A DNA stretch of 64,000 nt. Source: Ceratodon purpureus (lineage: Eukaryota; Streptophyta; Bryopsida; Pseudoditrichales; Ditrichaceae). Position 1 is the first letter of the stretch. Each line of letters begins with the position of its first letter. Below, one piece after another: positions 54,111 through 64,000 of the stretch. The notes beneath the pieces are model-generated. The model saw only the letters and a program-made list of their open reading frames with translations. It searched no databases and was not told the DNA's origin. The translations under genes were made by a program, and so were the position numbers. The DNA is taken from positions 10,977,433 to 11,041,432 of the forward strand of contig CM026433.1 in assembly GCA_014871385.1 (NCBI GenBank), given 5' to 3'.

Positions 54111-56288
54111 TCACAGCTCATCATGAACGCGAATATCGTTTATGTAAACAGGCGAAAGTGGTCTATCCTGCTGATCTGTTTCCACCCTTTCAATCGCCTA
54201 CACAACAACGCAAATTGATATAAATCAGACCTCATTTAACACATCCTAAACATGCAGAAAAAGTGACGAATCGAAAGGTCGATGAAAGATTGAATTCGGG
54301 ACAGAAAAGACGACAACAGAATGCTCTGAAACTTTTGAGTAGTGGAGACATTACCTGAACCACCTCTTTACCACGAACAACACGCCCAAACACTGTGTGC
54401 TTCATGTTCAAATGAGGAGTAGCAATTGTTGTTATGAAGAACTGCGATCGGTTTGAGTTTGCTTCGCCTATGTTAGCCATAGATAAAGTGAATGCTTCGT
54501 GAGTCAACCTGCAGCACAACAAATAGGATAAATTAGTCGTTCAAGGAAAGAGGAATGATCAAACCCTAATAGGAAACCAAAACAAGCACATTATCTTGTC
54601 CAGACTTGCATAACTGTGTGAAGAGTGCCAACAAAGGAAAATTTTGTAACTTAGGTGCAGACTTCATACTCTTCGGTAAACTCATCCTTGAAGCTGCCAC
54701 CCCATATTGACTCGCCACCTGTTCCGTCGCCCCCAGGGTCACCGCTCTGAATCATGAAGTCCTTGATAATACGATGAAATAACACTCCATTGTAGTAGCC
54801 TTTTTTACTGGACGAAAAGAAAACCCCAATATAAGAATGAAAACCATAACTTCTAGGACACACTGAATGTCTGCTCTAATTCAAAATAGTTTTCTCCAGT
54901 GGAGCAATATGGGATGCAGATTCAAAAGAGGGTATCTAGATCTAGTATGCGTAGTGCATTTTTATGCTCTTCAAATCTTCAGAATTATGAACTCTAAAAA
55001 TTTGAATTGTAACACTGCATAGAAGAAACAGTACCTGTGTGTGGCGAAGTTCTCCACGGTGAGAGGTGCTTGTTTTCCAAAAAACTCCACCGTAATGGAT
55101 CCCTTCGTCGTATTCAGGGTCTGTTATCATACCAATGTCACATGTAAGTGATGTCATCAATTCTTCAACATCCTCACCCACATTCTCGACGGGCTGTAGC
55201 TTCCATAACTACCTTTCCTTGCTATCCCATTGATTAATTATAACTCTTCTTACCAGGCAAACCAAGAGTCAGATTACACATACATACTCTCATATCTGGA
55301 TGAAACCCTAATCGAAATGCATAAGCCAATCTGGAGCAGGCATCGCATCCAGCTCAAGCTGAGAGTATTTTGAATGACCTTAAACAAATTTACTCTTCCA
55401 AGCTAAATGCTCTCCTAACTAAGATATACAACAGGTTATGGGCTAAAATCCTATACCGCGTATCGTGGGAGATGGCTCTCCGGTAGAGCTTCAACAGCAT
55501 TATTTTCAACACCAAAAGCCTCCTGAGCACCCTGTAAACCATTCAAACCACGATCAACTTACAGAACAGAAAATCTCTTCAATAAAACTCCACAAACGAC
55601 CAACCTAAAACCCAGATGCAGAAAGGGCAAAAAAAAAAACACCATTTGCTACCCAGAGAGCAATCACCTTATCATCGGCGATATTTCTAATATTATCGTC
55701 ACCAGCACCATCTATATTCCTGCAGCAACGCCCCCAAAAAAAATGTCATGAGGAACGTCTCAACAAGGAAAAGAAAAAGACCTTAAATCTACGCAAACCA
55801 GGGGTATTACTTTCACAAAACCCCAAAAAAAAAGCCTGGAAACTCTCATAAAAACGTAAGAACAACAGCTCCTCCACAACCATTTTCCACGCCCAAAAAA
55901 CTTCGTAAGAGCAAACCTACAGACATGTCGCCCAGACCACGCAAAACTAACAACAGCCCTAAACATGGCCAGAACATTCCCGAAATCACAAAACCCTAGA
56001 AAATCCTGCAAACTAAAAAACTAACAACCCATGCAACCATTTTGAACGCCCAAAAAACTCATCAAAATTTATTTATTTTTTAAAAACAGAAGTACAAAGA
56101 TCTCACACATCCATGACAAGTGCAACGAGTCCTTACCCTCGAGTTTTGTGTCTGTGCAACACCATGAAAGACGAAAGACAGAGGATGATGACCACTCCCG
56201 CCACCACAACCGTGGCCATGTTCAGCTTCGCTGGTCCCTTCTTCTTCTTACTGTGCTGCAGCAACGCAGCCGGCTTCATCCGCCCCAT
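54111..56288 (-). CDS. Membrane-anchored cyclophilin (peptidyl-prolyl isomerase, CYP21-3/21-4 type)
   Basis: Catalyses cis-trans isomerisation of prolyl bonds. Seven exons in minus order: 56288-56137, 55719-55668, 55531-55457, 55120-55035, 54807-54670, 54508-54355, 54197-54111, phase consistent, 247 residues. The N-terminus [19 protein letters not shown] followed by one membrane helix ([21 protein letters not shown]) is like Arabidopsis CYP21-3/21-4, which are Golgi type II membrane proteins. An acidic linker follows, then the cyclophilin domain: [38 protein letters not shown] with the catalytic Arg and the Phe/Gln pair, [18 protein letters not shown] and KHTVFGRVV. The position normally held by the cyclosporin-contacting Trp reads TPHLNMKHT, so His replaces Trp. 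The last exon ends [10 protein letters not shown]. The catalytic core is more canonical than the rather divergent domain I recall for CYP21-4. Confidence 0.9.
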
Positions 56289-56884
56289 CTCCACCAAACC
56301 CACAAAACCCAAATCCAACCCTACTCCCCAAAACCCAAATCTAACTCAACCCAACAAAACCCAAATCAACCCAACTCCAAAAAACTCAAATCTAACCAAA
56401 CCCAACACAGAAAACAAAAAACCCACAAAGGAAAGCAAGGTTGCAGATCAGTCCTCCATCTGAAAACCTGGATCCTGTGCTGTGAAGTTTGAAATCTGGA
56501 GAGTGAAGTGTGAGGTCTAAACCCTAAGCCCTGAGTAGTACTACTGTACCAAGTTGTGAGATTCACTACAGCTATGTTACTGATTATGATTTCAATCATT
56601 GACCATGAGGAGTTGAAGGTTGTTATGAGGAGTAAGAGATTGAAGAATGGCTTTTTCACATCCAAATGCTCAGTTTGAAGTTGTTTTGGGGACAAAAAAA
56701 ACCAGGGGGGACAAAAAAAAAAGGGTTAAAATTGGTTAATTTATTGAATGGTGTTATGGTTGGCAAGTTGGCAGAGCTTTTCCAGAGGGTCCCAGAGGCC
56801 AGCTAAGATGGAAGGTATGATGTGAGTTTGAGTGAATTTCAGTGAGATGAGTAAGTTTCTGGAGTTTTCAGGTGAGTACACTCA
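56289..56884. other. Upstream flank of the cyclophilin gene
   Basis: It contains the probable 5' UTR and promoter of the minus-strand cyclophilin gene. Directly upstream of its ATG the plus strand is CCAAACCCA-rich (56290-56410), a simple-sequence tract that makes chance frames. No other gene. Confidence 0.5.
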
Positions 56885-56887
56885 TGA

Positions 56888-57492
56888 GAGCATCCCCTGT
56901 CGACCCCTACGCCCTTAAACCGGTAGTCCCCCACTCACTCCCGAGGTTACCTCGACAATTCTATATTCAGAGTCAAGTGAATTTGACTACTTATGTGATT
57001 TGCAGAGAGCTCCGAGAGAGGTGGAGAGACTCATAGGATTAGGGTTCCAAATGGTGCAGAGTTTGTCCCCGCTTTATATACCCGGACTCTCGGTTTAAAT
57101 CTCCATCCGACTTCATCCGGTTTAGATGCTTGAGGGTCGTCTAAGCTCCTAGTAGTGACCTCTAAACATCTTTCTCATCCAAGTCGCGACCTCTAAAAGA
57201 CGGTCAATCTCTAAATTTCAGCCCATTCAAGGTCGCCCTTAAATTGTCAAAAATAGAAAATTTCAAACTTTCATCTTTCTATTTTCTTTTCACTACACTT
57301 GGGTTTGGATTTCTTTTGCAGCTTGTTAAAGAGTTTCACGACAGCCAAGTAAAGAAACCGCTTACAGGTCACCTTCAAAGGAGGACCAAAAATTCCACTC
57401 AACTTGTAATTGTGCTGTAATTGTTCATTAGTGGACCTTTAGGGGATTGGACCTTTTAGGGGATTAAAGATACAACACCACTAGGGATGCTC
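56888..57492. mobile_element. MITE with GAGCATCCC ends
   Basis: The left end GAGCATCCCC and the complement of the right end, GAGCATCCCT, are inverted, and TGA flanks both sides (56885-56887, 57493-57495). Three-base duplication and GC-rich ends resemble PIF/Harbinger MITEs, although TGA is not their usual TWA target. The 605-bp body is non-coding. Confidence 0.6.
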
Positions 57493-57495
57493 TGA

Positions 57496-60400
57496 GGTTT
57501 TTGGAGGATATGAGGGTGATATCCTGAGATTGAGACTGATAGATGATGCACTAGTTAGTGTAGTACTGTAGTACCCCAGTAGGTTAGTCCAAAAATAATT
57601 CTAAAACACTAAAGAACGTAAAAATTAAAAAATTATGAAGATAGAAAAATGAAAATATAATTAATTAATTTTTGTACTATTTTGTTGTTTCTAAGTCATT
57701 TAAGGTCATTGTCAATGATTTTTTGCTAATATTTGAGAAATTCAGTTTTTAAGAAGCGATTTTTTTTTTCAAAAAGATGAATATTTGTTTGCCAGTGGCA
57801 AACCTCCTATGGTGTTACAGTATTCTGATATTGAGGCTAAGGTTGATGATGATGCACTGATGGGTATGGTGGGTATTTTTTTCTAAAAAGTCATTTCTTT
57901 TTCAAATAATATTCAAATGTCTCACCTTATTGTGATATGTGGTTTTTATCTTAATATTTCAAGAAATAATCACAATTTGTTATAAATTGGATAAAACCAA
58001 ATACTCGTAGGAGATTAAATATACAGAACTTGAGTTCTTCATATAACTTCTAGAGGAAATGTTTGTAAAAAAATGTGTCTTTTGAAGATTCGAGTAGTTT
58101 TTTATAATGTCAATAGTTACTCTGGATTTGTGAAAAAATATGGAGATGTACAAGGTAATATTAAGTAGCTTATAAGATTATGCAACAACCCTCCATTACC
58201 CCTAAAATTTTGTGAAAAAACACCTATCATTTTCTTTGAAATTTTGAAATGAAAACTTTCTATAATGCAAAAATTCACTCTAAGAAAAGTCAAAGTTATT
58301 TCACCATGTTCAGTTAGATGGTGCAAAATAAAATCTATGTCAAGTAAGATTTATCAATTACCAGGAATGTTCCAAGTCAATTACCTTTAATCATCAGCCA
58401 TAAGTATAACAAACTATCATCAGCCATAAGTGTAACAAACTATCTCAAAAAGGCTTTTGTATCTCTTCTTTTAGTATCTAAACCTGTTAGCCGTAGATAA
58501 AATTCCAATAGTTGAATATCGTAGTCAGTCTTGTCCTAAGCATGCCTTGACATGAAGTCATATGAAAAATAAAATTAAAATGTGTGATAAAACTAATCTT
58601 ACATCAGTCAAAAATTAATTTTAATAGATTGAAAGGATTTTGAATTTTTTTTATGATTTTGTTCTTGCAATTCTCATTTGAAGATTTTTTTACCCTACAA
58701 CAACCTCATAATGAGCAATAACTTCATTATGAGTTCTTATCAAACCATCAAAATGTGGTATTAAATTTTACAATATAGTTTCATTGCCTTACATGCTAAT
58801 TGCAAATGTGGACTTTTTTTTAATTACTTGAACTGAAATAAACTTTAACATAAAATACTCAAAATAGCAGCTTTATTTTCATGGTAAAAAAACCGTCTCC
58901 TATGTGTTCATGGACCTTGTGTCATAGTCAATATAGGCTAAGAAGACGTTTTCAATCAAAACTTTTGCATGTGATGTACGTCCCAAACCTACACTCAATG
59001 TTATTTGATTGATGTTTTTTTCAACATCAAATGCATCTATATAAATCCTAAGACATTATTTTATTCAAAAAAATAATATTACCCACCATTACTACGTTCA
59101 AATTTATCAAAAATGTATTTTTTGGGTTGTCAAATCACTTAGACGTTGTTTGCAACATTTTTGAACTGCATGCTCTAGGTTTCAAATAGTTTGTAAGTGA
59201 AGGAGATCTAGCACCTAATTTCACAACTTACTATTAATATATTTCTTCATGAAGTTCAAAGTAGAAGACCTTAAACCAAGGCTTGCAATAATTTTGTAAA
59301 TTTAAATGATAATTTGAGGATCTAAAAAATAAAAGACATGAGTGAAGTTTCAATTCAAAATAGAGGTCTTAATATGATTAAAAATGAATTGATCCAATAC
59401 AAGTTGTAAAAAAAATGTTGAAGTTGCACATTTAAATTCCAATGTAAAAAATACACATTTAACTTCCGATATTCCAAATTATGTTTCACAAGAAGATTTT
59501 CCAAAGTTTTCATCTTCAATACAAAAGAAACAACAAAACAAAAACAAAATCTTCTCACTTTCCAATTTAAGATCTTCAATTAAATTACTAGAAGAATGTG
59601 TGCTATATGTTCAAAATTAATAGTCCTGTGGATTTGAAGCATTTGAAGTGAAGAAAGACGGATTTTTGAACTTTGTAGAATCCATGTTTTGCACTACAAA
59701 AAATTTATATCATCATAAAAAAGACTATGTTGGTTATTTTAGTACCAAAATAAATATAATAGACATGTATTGAGTTTTTTTTTTTTTTTAAAATCTTGAA
59801 CTGGAAGGAGGTTTAAAACATTATAACATACATTTGGTCTTATGTTGATTTTCCCTTTTTAATTTCAATCTTGTCAGCTAATACAAAGATTGAAGGTATT
59901 AGTGTTCTTGGACCTTCATTTTATAGCTAAAAAATCTTTCACTCTTCTTGAAACCAAGTACATGTATTATGACCTTCTTGATATTGAATTTAAAGATTTT
60001 AGTAACTTGTATACCAAATATTTCCGAGGTTATAAAATTCTCTATTTAGTAGAATTTTCAATATTTTCATGTAAAATTAACCAAATATAATGATATAACT
60101 TTATAAAAATAAAGAAATAAAATTAGAAAATTACATATATTTCTACAAATTTCTTGCCATTTTCCATGCCAGATTTCATTTTCTTCTTTAAGATTTCAAA
60201 AGGTAAGTGTTGCAAAATTTCATCAAATATATATCTCAATAATGAAGAAATGATATGAGGCCACACGTTGTATACAAAACTTTCAATAGTGAAGTCTCTT
60301 GTTAAACTCTCTACGATTTTCAAAAATATGAAACTTAATAAATTGATCTTTAGGCTTCAACCTAACTTATCAATGAAGTATCCATTTATCACATCAGTTT

Positions 60401-61425
60401 TGATATATAAGGTAACAACATTATTTATCATTAAGGAATAAAGCAGAAAAATGAAACAAATATTTTTTATACATAATGAAGTCTGAATATTTAGTCTTTA
60501 AAGGACTGTGCACTAAAATTGAAATCCAATTTGCAAAACAATATTCATCCCAAAAATCTATTAAAATAAATTTCAAATGCACTCACAACAATCGATAACA
60601 GTCTTTGTATATGAATGCTAAAATTGTGAATTTTTTGGTTCCATCAATTAAACAAAGGTGTCGTTGATTTTCTATTCAAATATATTATAGTAACAATCAT
60701 TGATAAAATCACACTTAATATTTGATCCAATATTGCAAGATTAGTTATCAATTTTTAGTAAAACATTATCATTTATATGAAATATAAACAATTGAAATTT
60801 AAAATTTATCATGTTTATCATCTATATTATTAAAAAATATATAATTATAATTCAATTCTACAACACCATTTAAATCAATCAAATGTAAGGATATATTATG
60901 AATTATATGGAATGAAAATATTTTAATTTATGAGTAGAATGATAAGTATCTTCAATTTACACCATTCTACTAAGGTTTTTAAATCGATTTATTTAATACT
61001 ATGGTTTGTTTTTTTACTGTAAATGAGGTTTATCATGTTTTAATAAGTTGTTTTTAGATCTATTAAAAATCAAAGTAAAAAGTGTTGTTGAATGCTTGTC
61101 GACATCATTAATCATCATTATGTTAAAGTCTAAAAGTATATGTTATCTTTTAATTTTACTATGTAAAACTCAAAAAATGTGAAATTGTATTCATTAATAA
61201 ATGTCATTGTTATTTTTTATATTTTATATCAACTAAAAAATTAAAATTTATCTACACCTCTATGATTAAAATTAATTATATCTTGGCAGGCCAAAAAAAA
61301 GCCAAAATGATGAAGTGACCTTCTTTTTTAAATATGAAAATTCTATTCAAATTAAAGTTTTAATTATTTTAGTTGAATTGAAATTTAAAAGAATCATTTG
61401 AAAATTTGAAAACTTCGTAAAAGAC
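57496..61425. other. Long AT-rich non-coding stretch
   Basis: Nearly 4 kb of very AT-rich DNA with no gene recognised. A 26-bp tandem duplication lies at about 58391-58442 (ATCAGCCATAAGT... with one difference). The last part must include the promoter of the ankyrin gene, if its first exon is the one annotated. Confidence 0.55.
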
Positions 61426-64000
61426 ATGATGAAAGTTCGCGAAGGAAGTTTAAAAGAACTTGCTTTGGAAGCTGGAGTAGCAGAGATGTTTGTTGATCTC
61501 ATTTTACCTCCGCGATCGTCCAAGGAGCCAAGACCTTATGATCATTTGCTGGAAACTTTAAAGCGGATGGATTCAAATTTAGCAACAATATCAGCAAAAT
61601 TAACTGAATTTTTAATGCATCCACGGAAATCAATTATAGATTCACAGCCAGAAGAAACACCTGTTGAAACAGATTTGGCTAAAACATTTTTGAATTTTAA
61701 AAGAACAAGTGCTGATTTCCTCACGGATCATGATGAATTTGATGTAAATAATACAATTAATGCATTTTTTGATGCCATTTCAAAATTAGAATTTAAAAAA
61801 GTGTATAGTTTTCTAGAAGACAAACCTGAATTAGTATTTGAAATTAGTAGAAAAGAACGAACATCTTTGAATGCTGCAATTTTTGTAAATTCTGAAGTCA
61901 TGGTTAGAACGTTTCTAAATGTTGCCTTTAAAATTGCCAAAAAGAATATAAAAATTAGACAACTTCTAGAAGTACCTGATGCTACTTTGGCAATGAATTC
62001 ATTGCAACTTGCTACTATAAATGGTAATAAAAACATGATTGATATTCTAGAAGTTGCAAAAACTTATGCCACAATAAATTCAATTCCAATGTCTAGTTTT
62101 GTGGATGCTTCCATTCCAGTAAAAACTTATTGGAGCAAGGTTTTTGATGACATGGATGAAGCAAATGCAAATATAGAAAAAATTAGAGAATTACTTGATC
62201 CTATGTTGAAAATAATAAAAAATAGAAATAATTGGAATTGGTATCAAAGATTACGTTTTGAAGCACTTCGAGCACGTAGTTACTTGATAACAAGCGATGA
62301 AGAGGCAAGTATTGAACAATCAATGTTATGGGGAAATGAATTTGTTTTACATTTGTTATTTGGAAGTATATATGTTGGTGATGAAGGAATGCCACTTTTA
62401 AAAGAGATTTGTACAACTTTAGGATCAAATTTATTGCAATACATTTTATATCTTTGGGATAGCAATGGTAGAACTCCGCTACATGTTTTAGCAGATAATT
62501 TTGACATTGAAGATTATTACATGACAACTATGTTTGAAATTATAGATTTTCATTGTCCAAATGTATTAGAACTTAATATTGGAGATTTCGAAGGTCGAAC
62601 TCCTCTTTTCCGTGCAGCTTCTCAAGGAAATTTTGTTCCAGTGAGAATATTTGCCGAAGACTTACGAACAAAATTAAATGCAACTACTTCCACTCAATGG
62701 AATGCTTTTCCACGACATAGTAGTATTACACGATTACCCGCATCAACAGGACTTACGGCCCTTCATATTGCAGTTCTTCATAACCACCGTAATGTTGTTG
62801 AAGCACTTCTACATGCTCGCAAAGGGCTTAAAGAATCAGATTTTAATAAAAAACTTGATATAAATTCAACATGCGCACATTCTCAGCACACTTTTAAAAT
62901 CACTCCATTTCAACTAGCTGCATTTAAAGGTCATACTCAAATTATACAATTATTTTTAAAGGTAATCAATACAAAAATCAATAGCATACTTTGTATCATT
63001 TGGCTCAAACAATTTTTTTTTATAAATATTAAATTAAATTTGAAAAAAGAACCATAGTAGAGAGAAATATAAAAAATTATGATTATATACAATGATCTTC
63101 ATTGTTATAAAATTTGGCCAACATCACTATTATTAGATTAATTAACAGAATCTAATCATTCATCAATAACGCTACTATATGAATCTTCAACATAATTAAT
63201 ATTTAAAATTATGTTAATGTTTATGATTATTAATTATAAAATTACTGATTTATAATTAATATAATTTTTAGCATTTATTTCATACTATTCATATTTTTTA
63301 AACTTGAGGCAATAGTTGTTTTAGCATTAAATTATTTTTTGTTATTTGTTGAAAAATTATCATTTTATATATTTTTTCGATTTTACATGTAAATTTCTCA
63401 GGAACAAGATCTTATAGATAAATGCATTGTAAACCCAAAGAGGAAAATTGATCCTCATTCTAAAATTCCTGCAATAAGTTTAGCTACAGCAAATGGAAAT
63501 CCTTTAGCATTACAAATATTTCTGTCCAACGAAAGAGTAAATCCAAACGCAATTGATGTACAAGGCAATACAGCTTTACATTATGCTGCAAAGGCATTTG
63601 ACACTGAATTCAATGAAATATATTTTTTCACCTCCGCTGACTATGTGAGCATAGAACACTTTTGTCTTAAATCACCAAAAAAGAATAAACGACCTTCGGA
63701 AGTTATCGGATGCATGGAATTATTAATGCAAGCTGGTTTTGATATGAATAAAACAAACTTCGATGGATATTGTCCGGAGTTATCTCCAGCAACTCCAGAA
63801 GATGTTCGTCAATGGTGGTATGAAAAATTCACAAAACAAACACAAGAACATTTGAATAATCTTTTTGGCGCGGCAAATGCAGTTTCTGTAACAGCAGCAT
63901 TGGTTGCAACCGCGTCATTTGCCGGGCCTCTTCAACCACCACTTGGGTTGGCAAGTACATCCGAAGAATGGCTCAACAACTATGCCCAATTTACGTATCC
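61426..64000 (+). CDS. Ankyrin-repeat membrane protein with PGG domain (cut by window end)
   Basis: Exon 1 is 61426-62961 (512 codons), intron 62962-63401, exon 2 from 63402 past the window end. The first 300 or so residues have few repeats; clear ankyrin motifs follow: NGRTPLHVLADN, EGRTPLFRAASQGN, TGLTALHIAVLHNHRNVVEALL, ITPFQLAAFKGHTQIIQLFL and, in exon 2, QGNTALHYAAKAFD. Near the end LFGAANAVSVTAALVATASFAGPLQPPLG matches, in two blocks, the PGG domain, which begins the C-terminal membrane helices of plant ankyrin proteins such as ACD6. So it is probably a membrane protein in signalling or defence; ligand unknown. Codons are strongly A/T-ended, unlike the ABCC and cytokinin dehydrogenase genes. 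The start is the first ATG of a doublet after a stop-rich region; an upstream exon cannot be excluded. Confidence 0.85.

Noticed and set aside
56113..56492. Pro/Asn/Thr-rich frame on the plus strand
   Set aside because: It is antisense to the first exon and leader of the cyclophilin gene and reflects a CCAAACCCA-rich tract.

Overview
The window is nuclear DNA of a land plant. Genes are split by short GT-AG introns and belong to plant families: cytokinin dehydrogenase, a plant-type ABCC transporter, a membrane-anchored cyclophilin of the CYP21-3/21-4 type, F-box proteins and an ankyrin-PGG protein. Intergenic DNA is AT-rich and full of transposon remains. A piggyBac element and a Tc1/mariner element with an animal-like motif are unusual for flowering plants, so a bryophyte or other seedless plant is my guess. 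The species cannot be fixed from the sequence alone.

Layout. 0-1.3 kb: a broken F-box gene. 3.3-17.9 kb: one decayed minus-strand Ty1/copia retrotransposon bounded by about 145-bp LTRs and a matching 5-bp duplication (TATGT). It was entered at least twice by TTAA-flanked (piggyBac-type) elements. One of these, about 0.86 kb, was itself entered by a 5.0-kb piggyBac carrying a nearly complete but amber-interrupted transposase. 17.9-29.6 kb: repeat-rich, gene-poor DNA with a large hairpin element, a PIF/Harbinger-like MITE and two more TTAA elements. 29.6-32.6 kb: a five-exon cytokinin dehydrogenase whose flavin-linking His is replaced by Ser. 33.2-34.5 kb: an internally deleted Tc1/mariner element. 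36.2-38.2 kb: a short-chain dehydrogenase/reductase. 44.3-50.5 kb: a twelve-exon full-length ABCC transporter. 51.5-52.8 kb: an intact intronless F-box gene (minus). 54.1-56.3 kb: a seven-exon membrane-anchored cyclophilin (minus). 56.9-57.5 kb: another MITE. 61.4 kb to the end: an ankyrin-PGG membrane protein cut by the window edge.

The host genes look unrelated and each has its own strand and spacing, as is normal for plants; there is no operon. The coherent system here is the TTAA transposon family: one transposase-bearing element and four shorter relatives (three of about 0.9 kb and one of about 0.7 kb) that share terminal repeats and internal motifs. The piggyBac element sits inside a relative, and that relative sits inside a retrotransposon. 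Coordinates of exons are from manual splice-site reading with checked reading phase.
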